Assembly (NCBI GenBank): GCA_019509785.1
Contig: JAEKLQ010000041.1
Location: forward strand, 1 to 63,007
Direction of reading: 5' to 3'
Length of the DNA: 63,007 bases
From: Fibrobacterota bacterium
GTDB taxonomy: Bacteria > Fibrobacterota > Fibrobacteria > UBA11236
Under the pieces are notes generated by a model. It did not search any database, was not told where the DNA came from, and worked only from the letters and a program-made list of their open reading frames with translations. Made by a program: the position numbers and the translations under genes. The first letter of the stretch is position 1, and each line of letters opens with the position of its first letter. Shown in pieces: positions 43,707-51,544 of this stretch.

Positions 43707-44029
43707 CCTGTACGGATTATTATAAGTGGCCAATATTTAAGGGGTAAGGCCAAATGACGTGATGCGGAAGGGGAGGCGGGCCGGGAGATTCCCGTCCTTG
43801 CGTCACGAATCCGTAGCATGGCGTTTCCCGGTCCAAGCTAGCTGCGCGTCCACCCGTTTCTCCGCTTTCTAGCGCTAACATTGTTGTAGCCGGTGTTAGC
43901 GCCCCGTGGTACGATCGCATTAAGACCTCGGAGCGGGAAACCCGCCTTGTCGCCCGGAAGCATACCGCCCAAGCGGGGTGTTACCGGGCGAAAAGAATGT
44001 CCGGCCCTGGGGAGATGGAGGGCGAGGCG
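43707..44029. other. Intergenic region before a small membrane gene
   Basis: No gene is seen in these 323 bases. It contains the short stem CGGGA-GAT-TCCCG near 43,782 and the dyad GCGCTAACA-N13-TGTTAGCGC at 43872-43902. Confidence 0.4.
43872..43902. promoter_or_regulatory. Operator-like dyad GCGCTAACA-N13-TGTTAGCGC
   Basis: Perfect nine-base arms with a 13-base spacer; half-site centres are 22 bases apart (two helical turns). The dyad lies ~130 bases upstream of the start at 44030. The long spacer fits a dimeric repressor or activator better than an RNA hairpin. Confidence 0.5.
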
Positions 44030-44431
44030 ATGGACGCGGCGGACGTAACTTTAAGCGCGGGCGCGATGGGCGGGCAGACCGGGTTGTGGATGCTCGCCGT
44101 CTTCCTGCTGGGACTGGCGACCATGGCATGGCTTACCGTGAGGGAAGCCAGCCTCTATGAAACCCGGACGGCCATTAAGAATCTGCGTAAGCAGCGTAGG
44201 CACAAGTTCCCCGCGCGCGAGGAATTGTCGCCTCTTTCACGCATGAATCTTTTCATCCGCCGGGTAATCCGTGGCGGCGAGATTCTCGAAGTGCTGCAGG
44301 AATTCCCGGCGGCGGCGCGCGAAGAGTACGAAGCGCGCTTGCGCCGCGAGATCGATAAGCTGGTCGGCAAGCAGGTCTATCATGGGGGCAAGGAACAATT
44401 GAAGCCCCCCACGCGTCCCACTTCCGATTAA
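44030..44431 (+). CDS. Small membrane protein with coiled cytoplasmic tail
   Basis: 133 residues from ATG at 44030, with GGAGG eight bases upstream; an ATG at 43997 would add 11 residues. A transmembrane helix near residues 17-38 (GLWMLAVFLLGLATMAWLTV) is followed by a basic and charged soluble region: TAIKNLRKQRRHKFPAREEL, NLFIRRVIRGGEILEVLQEF, EEYEARLRREIDKLVGKQVY. No recognised domain. Downstream of the dyad at 43872 that may control it. Confidence 0.6.
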   Translation: MDAADVTLSAGAMGGQTGLWMLAVFLLGLATMAWLTVREASLYETRTAIKNLRKQRRHKFPAREELSPLSRMNLFIRRVIRGGEILEVLQEFPAAAREEYEARLRREIDKLVGKQVYHGGKEQLKPPTRPTSD

Positions 44432-44468
44432 TTCCGCCGACTCTCTTCCGCAACGATTCCGTAATGTC

Positions 44469-44492
44469 CAGGCCGCCAGCGAAGGCGGCCTG
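44469..44492. terminator. Bidirectional terminator-like hairpin
   Basis: CAGGCCGCC-AGCGAA-GGCGGCCTG: nine perfect pairs with a six-base loop, located between convergent genes. Only a short T-run (CATCGTTT) follows on the plus strand. Confidence 0.6.
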
Positions 44493-44529
44493 CATCGTTT
44501 CAGGGATTGCCGCGCCCGGTCCTACCGTA

Positions 44530-44940
44530 TCAACGGGGCTGGAACCCGCGAATCACGGCACGGGGAACGCCGCGCCTTCTCCTGACTCCGAACAAACCCC
44601 AGAGCGATCCGCCCATGACGGCCCCGGCCAGTTCGCAGCCGTCGCAGGAAGCGGGGCTGTCACCCGGCGAGACTTCCTCGTCTTCGCTTGGGCTCGATTC
44701 GGTATCGGAGGGTTTGCTTTGCGGCGCCGCGGGTTTTTCCGCATGCGGCTTCGCCCGGGGAACGTTCTCGCGGGAAGGAGCGGACTCCGCCGGTTTGGGA
44801 TAGGGCCGTAAATGATGTCGCTTACGCGACGGCTGGGCCAGTTCTTTTCCGGCGCGGTCGCGGGCATGGGCCGGGCCGGAAATGAAAAGGCAGCCGCACG
44901 CGGCTACGGTAACCGCCAGGATACGGGCAGAAGGGAACAT
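44530..44940 (-). CDS. Small exported protein with CxxC and Arg-rich C-terminus
   Basis: 136 residues from ATG at 44940. Signal peptide MFPSARILAVTVAACGCLFI followed by SGPAHA cleavage. The middle is Lys/Pro/Ser/Glu-rich and disordered. Near the end SPASCDGCELAGAVMGGSLW GLF then VRRRRG, which is a Cys pair, a short hydrophobic stretch and a basic cluster. This order is loosely like C-terminal sorting signals (Cys, helix, Arg-rich), but the helix is short and 12 residues follow the arginines. Family unknown. Confidence 0.55.
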   Translation of the reverse strand: MFPSARILAVTVAACGCLFISGPAHARDRAGKELAQPSRKRHHLRPYPKPAESAPSRENVPRAKPHAEKPAAPQSKPSDTESSPSEDEEVSPGDSPASCDGCELAGAVMGGSLWGLFGVRRRRGVPRAVIRGFQPR

Positions 44941-45191
44941 ATATCCGCCTTTCCAAGCTTTGGAAGCTTTCGGGGATAAGCGCGCCGAAAAGGTATAGAA
45001 GCAAATGCCGGGCCGCCGATCCGGGCGAATCCGGCCGGAATTTCAGCGATGTGTAAGAATTTCCTTTACGGAGTCGGGAAATTGAACGTGTTTTTGATTT
45101 GTCTCCGCCCTGGAGGCCCTATGCGCGTAGGCTTCCGCGGCTGGCTTACTATATTTGGTTCCACCGCGTCCAAAGTGCGACTCTAAATACG

Positions 45192-45221
45192 TTGCTATCG
45201 CTTTTTTGGTTTTCATACAAT
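45192..45221 (+). promoter_or_regulatory. Sigma70-like promoter for the small exported protein at 45240
   Basis: TTGCTA (45192-45197), 18 bases rich in T, then TACAAT (45216-45221). Transcription would start near 45228, leaving room for the GAGGG ribosome site before ATG at 45240 and arguing against longer starts upstream. Confidence 0.45.
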
Positions 45222-45239
45222 ACGCGCATGCGAGGGAAC

Positions 45240-45626
45240 ATGTCTCCGAAGCCTTTCCTGATTGGCCTTATCTTTTTCTCCGCGGTTCATGCCGCGGATG
45301 ATTCCTTCCGCCTGGTGCGGCAGGACGAGAAGGTGAACATCTACGGGAAAAAGCCCGAGGCCTGCGTCTCCGACGGGGCCAGCGTGATGTTTCTCGTCGA
45401 GAACAAGACCAAGGAGCGTCTTGAGCTGAAGTTGGAGCTGCTTAACCTGAAGGTAAAGAACACGCTCACGGTGCGCGTGGAACCGGCGGGCAACACTTCG
45501 GTGCTCTCGCTATCCCCGGACCCCGAAGCCTGCACGACCCAGTTGGTCGACATGCAGGTGAGCGCGGTGACGTCTAAGCCGGCTAAAGCCGCCGCCAAAC
45601 CCGCCGACGCGGCTCCGGTGCTTTAG
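45240..45626 (+). CDS. Small exported protein of unknown function
   Basis: 128 residues from ATG at 45240 (GAGGGAAC just upstream; ATG at 45228 is an alternative and would fall at the predicted transcription start). Signal MSPKPFLIGLIFFSAVHA then ADDSFRLVRQDEKVNIYGKK. The mature domain (SVMFLVENKTKERLELKLEL, LNLKVKNTLTVRVEPAGNTS) is beta-rich, immunoglobulin-like, with two Cys (PEACVSDG, PEACTTQ) that may form a disulfide. A Lys/Ala tail ends it. No family recognised. Confidence 0.65.
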   Translation: MSPKPFLIGLIFFSAVHAADDSFRLVRQDEKVNIYGKKPEACVSDGASVMFLVENKTKERLELKLELLNLKVKNTLTVRVEPAGNTSVLSLSPDPEACTTQLVDMQVSAVTSKPAKAAAKPADAAPVL

Positions 45627-45697
45627 AGCCCCTGGGCCTCGCTCTTCGCATCCATTCTGTCAGAGTCTCTTCGCGCCCGCGCCCTTAGCTTGATAAT

Positions 45698-47605
45698 TCA
45701 ATTGGTCTGCTTGGCTTCCAGGGCCGCCCATCGGGCATAGAGGGCTTCGACCTCCGCTTGGCGGGCGGCATGCCTTTCGGTTGCCGCCTTGGAGGCTTCG
45801 TAGTTCCCGGAAGCGCTGGCTTCCAGCAGGGCGGCTTCGGCGGCCATCGCTTCGCCTTCCTTGGCCGCGATGGCGGCCTCCATCCCTTCCAACTCCTTTT
45901 TCTCGTTGTAGGATAACGTTGAGCGCTTCCTGGCAGGGGCCTCCGCTTCCGGGCGCAGGGGCGCCGTTGCGGCCTCGGCGGTTTCGTTCGCCATGGCTTC
46001 CAGGTAATCGCTGTAGTTGCCGGGAATCTGGCGGACCCGGCCGTCCGCGGAGAAAACGAGCATGGATGTCGCCACCTGATCGAGGAAGAACCGATCATGG
46101 CCCACGACCAGGGCGCACCCCGGGAAATCCGCCAGGGCCCGTTCCAAAGCCTGCAAGGTGGCGATGTCGAGATCATTGGTCGGCTCGTCGAGGATGAGCA
46201 AATTGGCCGGCGCCGAAACCAGCGCCAGGGCGAGCTGGAGCCGGTTCTGCTCCCCGCCGGAAAGCTTGCCCGCCAGGGCGAAATGCATGCGCGCGGGGAA
46301 AAGGAAGTTCTCCAGGAAGTTGCGCTTGGCGACGCGCGCGCCCCCGAACTCCACGTACTCGGCATCGCCGCCCAGGGTCTGCCAAACGGTTTTGGACGGA
46401 TCCAGGGCTTCGCGTTTTTGGTCGAAGTAGGCCGGAACGGTATTCACTCCCAGTTTGATGAGGCCGGAATCGGGCTTAAGATCGCCGAGGACGAGCTTCA
46501 GGAAAGTGGTCTTACCGGAGCCGTTGGGCCCGAGGATTCCCACGCGATCCCCGGGAAGCAGGCTCAAGTTCAAATCCCGGAAAAGGGTATGGCCGCCGAA
46601 GGATTTGGATATCCCCTGCGCCTCGAGAATCGTTTTCCCCAGGCGGGCGGATCCCTCCAGATCGAGGGACATGGTTTTGTCGGTGGAGAAGCCTTGCGTG
46701 TCCCGGGCGGTTTCGAAACGTTGGATGCGGGCTTTAGCCTTGGTCCCGCGGGCTTTGGGGCCCCGGCGGATCCAATCGATCTCCGTCCGCAGGAATCCAA
46801 GCCGCTTGGAGTCGGCCTTGGACAGGCTTTCCTCCAGCTCGGCCTTCTTCTCAAGATAGCGCCCGTAATTTCCCGGGAAGGATCGCATCTGCCCCTGCCA
46901 TAGCTCCAGGATATGATCGACGGCGTTTTCCAGGAAATAACGATCGTGGGTGACCACCACCAAGGTGCCGGGGTAACTTGCGAGTTTCCCTTCCAGCCAG
47001 CGGATGGCCGATTCGTCGAGATGGTTGGTGGGCTCATCGAGGAAAAGGAGATCAGGGGTTCCCGCCAAGGCCCGGATGAGCTGGATCTTCTTGATCTGGC
47101 CGCCCGAAAGCCGCGGGTTCACGGTCCAGGCCAGGTCCACGTCGAGCTGGCCCGCCAAGGCCTGTACCTGGCCGTATAAATCCCATCCGTGCTCGCGATC
47201 AATGGCGGCGGCGAGGTCGGCGAGGATTTCGGCATCCCCGCCGGGAAGCGCCAGGAAATAGCGGGCTAACAGGTTTCCTAAGGGACCATGGGGAGCGAAG
47301 ATCTCCTCGGCGACCGGGCGGCCCTCGGCCAAGTCGCCCATTTCCGGCCTAGCCTCGGACGGAGGTACGATACGGGCGGCTTGATCAAGATACCGGTAGG
47401 CGAGGTTGGTCCGCCGGGTGACCGTGCCGGCGTAGTCGCTTTCCCGGCCGGCGAGGATGCGAAGCAAGGTCGATTTGCCCGAGCCGTTGATGCCGAGCAA
47501 GGCGACCTTCTGCCCGCGGTCGATGCCGAAAGAAAGTCCGTCGAAGAGGGTTTTTTCGCCCCAGGCTTTGCGTAGATCCTGGGCGGTGAGGACGTTTTCG
47601 GCCAT
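45698..47605 (-). CDS. uup: ABC-F family ATPase (Uup-like)
   Basis: 635 residues. Two ABC ATPase domains in one soluble chain: first LLGINGSGKSTLLRILAG and LSGGQIKKIQLIRAL with FLDEPTNHLDE; second ILGPNGSGKTTFLKLVLG, LSGGEQNRLQLALALV and ILDEPTNDLD. The linker between (EKKAELEESLSKADSKRLGF, GPKARGTKAKARIQRFE) is ABC-F-typical. A C-terminal coiled coil (KKELEGMEAAIAAKEGEAMA, RHAARQAEVEALYARW) matches Uup, which binds ribosomes and DNA and limits transposon excision. No membrane helices. Follows the PilZ gene operon but is separated by a hairpin. Confidence 0.9.
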   Translation of the reverse strand: MAENVLTAQDLRKAWGEKTLFDGLSFGIDRGQKVALLGINGSGKSTLLRILAGRESDYAGTVTRRTNLAYRYLDQAARIVPPSEARPEMGDLAEGRPVAEEIFAPHGPLGNLLARYFLALPGGDAEILADLAAAIDREHGWDLYGQVQALAGQLDVDLAWTVNPRLSGGQIKKIQLIRALAGTPDLLFLDEPTNHLDESAIRWLEGKLASYPGTLVVVTHDRYFLENAVDHILELWQGQMRSFPGNYGRYLEKKAELEESLSKADSKRLGFLRTEIDWIRRGPKARGTKAKARIQRFETARDTQGFSTDKTMSLDLEGSARLGKTILEAQGISKSFGGHTLFRDLNLSLLPGDRVGILGPNGSGKTTFLKLVLGDLKPDSGLIKLGVNTVPAYFDQKREALDPSKTVWQTLGGDAEYVEFGGARVAKRNFLENFLFPARMHFALAGKLSGGEQNRLQLALALVSAPANLLILDEPTNDLDIATLQALERALADFPGCALVVGHDRFFLDQVATSMLVFSADGRVRQIPGNYSDYLEAMANETAEAATAPLRPEAEAPARKRSTLSYNEKKELEGMEAAIAAKEGEAMAAEAALLEASASGNYEASKAATERHAARQAEVEALYARWAALEAKQTN

Positions 47606-47678
47606 GGGACGGGAGGCTCCGGAAAGGGAGGGGGGAAAGGTAGCAAAGCCGGGAAGGCAGAGAAGCGACGAGGGGACA

Positions 47679-47695
47679 AGCCGCGTCCCGCGGCT
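47679..47695 (-). terminator. Hairpin ending the PilZ/acyltransferase operon
   Basis: AGCCGCG-TCC-CGCGGCT, seven perfect pairs with a three-base loop, 8 bases after the last PilZ gene stop on the minus strand and before the ABC-F gene. No strong T-run follows, only TTGTCC. Confidence 0.5.
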
Positions 47696-47702
47696 CCCGG
47701 AC

Positions 47703-48425
47703 CTATAGCGGCAAGCTGCGGGAGAGGGCCTTCCGCAAGCGGCGCGGGATGGTGGTGGCTTTGAGCAAAGCTTCCGTACGTCCTTGCGCGTCGAGCCTCA
47801 AGGCGCGTACGCGGGCAATCAGGGGGTGATTCATAAGCTCCGGTAAGTCGAAGCAAAGGCGCGCTTCGCATCCCGGAAAGAGGAACACCGCGGGGTCTTG
47901 GGAAGTGATCCCGAAGTTTCCGCACGGCCCGACGGCCGATAGGGCGAAGGCCGAGGCATGCCCGTACAGGATGGGATGGGGGATGCGCCCGGAGAGGGAC
48001 GGAACGGCTGCCTGATCGGGAAGGCGGGATGAGGGGTTGGTGAATTCGTCTACGTCCAGCCGCTGGACTCCCACCTTGAGACCGTCGGGAGTAGCCGCGA
48101 CGGAGCGGACCCTCACCTCGACCATGGGGAATTGGCGTCGATCGAGACGGATGCGAACGGTCAAGATAGAGCCGGTACGGATCGGGATGGGCGAAGGAGC
48201 GTCCAGGGTGAATCCGAAGGAGGTCGATGAGAAATCCCATAGCTGCGCAGGATGCCAATCGCCCGCGTCCTGGGCGCGTACGTCCATCGTTACGAGACCA
48301 AGTTCCCGGCGCGAAACGCGGGTTATGGCGCGGCTTTCCCGATAGATCGGGAAGATCCGGCCTATCGGGCCCGGCCTTCCGCGTACTGAAGCGGGACCAG
48401 GGGGTCGATCGTATTCCCCGCTCAA
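47703..48425 (-). CDS. Free-standing paired PilZ-like protein
   Basis: 240 residues from TTG at 48425, with AGGGA upstream; it overlaps the stop of the previous gene by 3 bases. Two PilZ-like beta domains without acyltransferase. The first has RVSRR (RxxxR pattern) then LWDFSSTSFGF, aligned with WDFTSISFG and WDFSPHGF of the fused proteins. The second (VPSLSGRIPHPILYGHASAF to VRALRLDAQG) lacks clear RxxxR and DxSxxG. It matches the N-terminal halves of the proteins at 49742 and 52242, so it is a split-off sensor. With the truncated acyltransferase next to it, it probably forms a two-chain equivalent of the fused enzymes. Confidence 0.65.
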   Translation of the reverse strand: MSGEYDRPPGPASVRGRPGPIGRIFPIYRESRAITRVSRRELGLVTMDVRAQDAGDWHPAQLWDFSSTSFGFTLDAPSPIPIRTGSILTVRIRLDRRQFPMVEVRVRSVAATPDGLKVGVQRLDVDEFTNPSSRLPDQAAVPSLSGRIPHPILYGHASAFALSAVGPCGNFGITSQDPAVFLFPGCEARLCFDLPELMNHPLIARVRALRLDAQGRTEALLKATTIPRRLRKALSRSLPL

Positions 48426-49663
48426 AACAGGTCCCTACGGTAGCGCTTGCCGAGCTTCGCCTCGAAAGCGCGCGACTCGGCGTAGCGCAGCCGAAAAGCG
48501 AGGAAGGGATGCGCCAAAAGCCTCACGAGCAGGCCCGGCCACTCACGCAGACGGGGACGGAAGTACCCTTTGATGGTCCGATCCATCACGACGGATGCAT
48601 AGGTGGCCGACCAGGCCGAAAGGTTCATGCCCGCGCCGGAACTCGCGCGGCTGCGCGGGGCCCTAAGCAGGTAATGTTCTTTGCCCAAGCAGGATCCGGA
48701 AGCCCCCGTGTCCTCGAAACCGACGGAGAGGTATATCGGTTTCAGGTATCGGTCGCACAAGCAGTAGAACCATTCCCTGCCGGATTCGAGGAAGACGCGC
48801 GCGATCTGTTCGAATATGGCCTCGCGGACGTCGCCTCCCCGGTAGCCGCGATGCATGCAAAGCCGGTTGATCTCGAACATCGTCCGGCGGGGCGGGATCG
48901 GGCCGGGGAAGCGGTTGCCAGGAAAAATGGTCTCCCCTACGAGAACATCGTCTTCGGAGTTGGCGAAACAGATGGCGGCGCTCGCGACGAGGACATCCCC
49001 GTGGAACGCGCATAGGATGCGGCTGGAATTGTCCCAGGCGAAGACCATGTCCTCGGGTTTGGCCCCGGCGCGGACTTTGCCTACCCGCGTGTACGCCTCC
49101 TTGCGCAATTCCAGGACCTTGGCATAGTCCTCGCGCGTGACGGCGTAGCTGAAATCCAATCGGCCCCGGAAGATCCGCAACGGGAAGCCGACCCGGTACG
49201 CTTCCGCCGGAGGGATTCCCGCCGTGAAGACCAGCCATGAGGAAAGGGCGTTCGCGAGGGAATAGGGGAGGTGCAATGGCGCGGTACTAAAGCGCCAAGA
49301 CGTGCCTTCGGGGAGGCATAGGGTAATCCGGCCGCGGTACAGCGTCGGCCCGGCGGAAGGGACCATGATTCGTGTTTCCAGGACATCCCCAGGCCGCGGA
49401 ATCCACCCCGGAAAGGCGGACCTGAACTCCAGACTTAAATCCGGACCAGAGCCGCAGCACCAGAGACCCGGTCCCCGCGGGACGCCCCGTCCCAGGAGTC
49501 GCGCAGGCAAAGGCGGATCCCAAGCCAGGTTCGGGCGCGTTTGGGATGGGGCGGAAGAGACGGGGCCATCCGCACCCTCTTCTGCAGCGGAGCCAGAACG
49601 ATCCTGATCCTCGGGGCTCGCATTTGCGCCACCGGCAAGGCTCAATCTCGTATGGGACTGCAT
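48422..49663 (-). CDS. FeeM-like N-acyltransferase with degenerate PilZ N-terminus
   Basis: 413 residues from ATG at 49663 (AAAAGGAG eight bases upstream; a TTG one codon earlier is less likely). Residues 1-165 include one degenerate PilZ-like beta region (PGWIPRPGDVLETRIMVPSA, GPTLYRGRITLCLPEGTSWR) without the RxxxR motif. The C-terminal GNAT/FeeM-like domain begins LRIFRGRLDFSYAVTREDYA and has VLELRKEAYTRVG, SRILCAFHGDVLVASAAICF, ETIFPGNRFPGPIPPRRTMF, INRLCMHRGYRGGDVREAIF and YLKPIYLSVGF. FeeM-type enzymes transfer acyl chains from acyl-ACP to an amine. Its last bases overlap the free PilZ gene. Confidence 0.6.
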   Translation of the reverse strand: MQSHTRLSLAGGANASPEDQDRSGSAAEEGADGPVSSAPSQTRPNLAWDPPLPARLLGRGVPRGPGLWCCGSGPDLSLEFRSAFPGWIPRPGDVLETRIMVPSAGPTLYRGRITLCLPEGTSWRFSTAPLHLPYSLANALSSWLVFTAGIPPAEAYRVGFPLRIFRGRLDFSYAVTREDYAKVLELRKEAYTRVGKVRAGAKPEDMVFAWDNSSRILCAFHGDVLVASAAICFANSEDDVLVGETIFPGNRFPGPIPPRRTMFEINRLCMHRGYRGGDVREAIFEQIARVFLESGREWFYCLCDRYLKPIYLSVGFEDTGASGSCLGKEHYLLRAPRSRASSGAGMNLSAWSATYASVVMDRTIKGYFRPRLREWPGLLVRLLAHPFLAFRLRYAESRAFEAKLGKRYRRDLF

Positions 49664-49714
49664 CAAAATCGCTCCTTTTGGGCCTTCGGGTTAAAAAAAT
49701 AGAATTCGCTTCCA

Positions 49715-49732
49715 GCCCCGGGCGGACGGGGC
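49715..49732 (-). terminator. Internal operon hairpin between two acyltransferase genes
   Basis: GCCCCG-N6-CGGGGC, followed on the minus strand about 14 bases on by seven Ts. Possibly a partial terminator that lowers expression of the last two genes. Confidence 0.35.
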
Positions 49733-49741
49733 GCAGCCGTA

Positions 49742-51544
49742 TCAGCCGGCTTCGGCGCCCGCTTCGGTTTCCGGCAGAAAGTCTTCGGTTTCCAGCCCCC
49801 CGGACCGCAGGATGGGGGCGGGCGGGAGCTTGGGCCGTTCGCGCTCGCGGAGCAGGACCTGGAGATGCCGGCGGAACGCCTTGGCGGCCCGCTTTTCCAG
49901 GATTCGCTTTGATAAGGGTCCGAATAGAAGCTTCGCGCGGATGAGAAAGGACACCGGCCCTGGAATCTTGAGGATCTTGCCATCCAGCAGGTGCCGCACC
50001 AGGTCGCCGAAAAGGAAGTTCCATAGGAACAGGTTCATCCCTTTGCCCGAGAGGAAGGCGTCGCGATGCGCGAGGATGAGGTGATGCTCCAGATTGTTGA
50101 GGCCCGGATGCCTGTAGCTGGCTCCGAGCTTCACGAATCCGATGCGCTCGTACAAGGGCAGCAGGTCCGATACCGCCGAGGTGAGGAGCCAATAACGATC
50201 CGAGAGAAGGAAATGCTTGGCTCCGTGCTGGAAAAGGCCCTGAAGCAAATCGGTGCCGCGGTATTCTTCGTCGATGCACAAGCGCGAGACCTCGATCAAG
50301 CTGGTCTTCGGGGGGATAGTGACCGGGTATTTGCTTCCCGGAAAGCCCACCTCGCTATCGAGCGATTCTTCTTCGTGCGCCGGGAAGGCGAAGGTGATTG
50401 AGCCTACAAGCTTGTCATGGTGCCAGGCCATGAGGATACGGCTGTGCCCGTCCAAACGGCTGGCCATGTCCTCCGGAAGCGTATCCTTCGGCTTCTTGCC
50501 CGTGCCCACGTAGGCTTCGCGCCGCAAATGGAGGACTTCGGCGTAATCCTCCATGGTTTTCACGCTGCGGAAGCGAAGCCGGCCCTTCACCTGGCGGGCC
50601 AGAAAGCCGGCCTGCCGCAAGCGTCCCGGGGTCCATTGCCTGGAGAACAGGAGGTAATCGCAGATCCCGTTATGCAGATCCCAGGGTATGTTGACGCAGG
50701 CGACGCCGAACCTTACATGGTTGGACTCTGTCGCATACACCCAGGTGACGCGGCCGGACAGGGGCGTATCGCGATGGCGGGCAAGATCGAAATGGATCCC
50801 GATCTCCATGCCCTCGAAGAGGAGGATGGACGGATCCTCGCTCAGGAACGAAAGGCCCATGTGGCGGTTGATGTCCGAGACGACCAAAGGGGACCAATGC
50901 CCGAAGAGGAACGGATGCTTCACCCGGGCCTTGAGCGAAAGGGTGGGGGACAAGGGCAATCGAAAGGCTTCGCGCCGTTCCGCATCCACGACCTGGGGGA
51001 AATTGACATCCAGTCGCCTGAGCCCGATGCGGGTCCCTTCTTTGATCGGGATTAGGTTCTTCACTTGGCACCAGGTTTCGAATTCACGATCCGGCGAGAG
51101 GCGGATGCGGATCTCGACCTCATCGCCCGGGCGGATGCCGAGCGGGGCGGGGGATTCCGGTCCGGTAGCGGCGGGATCCATAGGGCCGGCATCCGGGGGT
51201 ATGCCAGGCATGTCGGCCGGAGTCGCGGCGTCTTCCATCCCCGCCGGCGCGGGCCAAGAGGCGGCCGGGGCCTCGTGGATCACGCCGAAGGAGATGGACG
51301 TGAAGTCCCAGAGCTTGACCGGAAGCCAGCGGCCTCCGGGAGCGCGTAAGGAGACGATAACGAATCCCAGCTCACGGTGCGAAATGCGGTCCTGCAAGCG
51401 GTTCTCGGAGGGCCCGGAATACTTGTAGAGTCCGGTCGCGAGTTTGCCGTGATCGATGTCCGGCGCGGCGCTCCAATCGACCGGCGTCGCCGGATCCGAT
51501 CCTTGCGAGCTTCGCGCCAAGGCTTTCCGGGCCGAACGTTTCAT
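49742..51544 (-). CDS. PilZ-PilZ-FeeM fusion, putative c-di-GMP-controlled N-acyltransferase (copy B)
   Basis: 600 residues from ATG at 51544; the ATG overlaps the TGA of the haem-oxygenase-like gene. First PilZ: RISHR at 53-57 (RxxxR) and LWDFTSISFG at 78-87. It carries a ~45-residue Pro/Ala insert (about 93-136) not found in the other copies. Second PilZ: RREAFR near 190-195 and SDINRHMG (223-230), close to (D/N)xSxxG with one extra residue. From ~325 the FeeM/GNAT-like domain starts: GRLRFRSVKTMEDYAEVLHL, RREAYVGTGKKPKDTLP, KLVGSITFAF, PKTSLIEVSRLCIDEEYRGT and LLPLYERIGFVKLG. PilZ domains bind c-di-GMP, so the enzyme is likely switched by this messenger (inference). Substrate unknown. Confidence 0.65.
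   Translation of the reverse strand: MKRSARKALARSSQGSDPATPVDWSAAPDIDHGKLATGLYKYSGPSENRLQDRISHRELGFVIVSLRAPGGRWLPVKLWDFTSISFGVIHEAPAASWPAPAGMEDAATPADMPGIPPDAGPMDPAATGPESPAPLGIRPGDEVEIRIRLSPDREFETWCQVKNLIPIKEGTRIGLRRLDVNFPQVVDAERREAFRLPLSPTLSLKARVKHPFLFGHWSPLVVSDINRHMGLSFLSEDPSILLFEGMEIGIHFDLARHRDTPLSGRVTWVYATESNHVRFGVACVNIPWDLHNGICDYLLFSRQWTPGRLRQAGFLARQVKGRLRFRSVKTMEDYAEVLHLRREAYVGTGKKPKDTLPEDMASRLDGHSRILMAWHHDKLVGSITFAFPAHEEESLDSEVGFPGSKYPVTIPPKTSLIEVSRLCIDEEYRGTDLLQGLFQHGAKHFLLSDRYWLLTSAVSDLLPLYERIGFVKLGASYRHPGLNNLEHHLILAHRDAFLSGKGMNLFLWNFLFGDLVRHLLDGKILKIPGPVSFLIRAKLLFGPLSKRILEKRAAKAFRRHLQVLLRERERPKLPPAPILRSGGLETEDFLPETEAGAEAG

Noticed and set aside
47278-48258. 326-codon frame overlapping the ABC-F start and the PilZ gene
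   Set aside because: Ser/Arg/Pro-rich shadow; both overlapped genes have recognisable domains.
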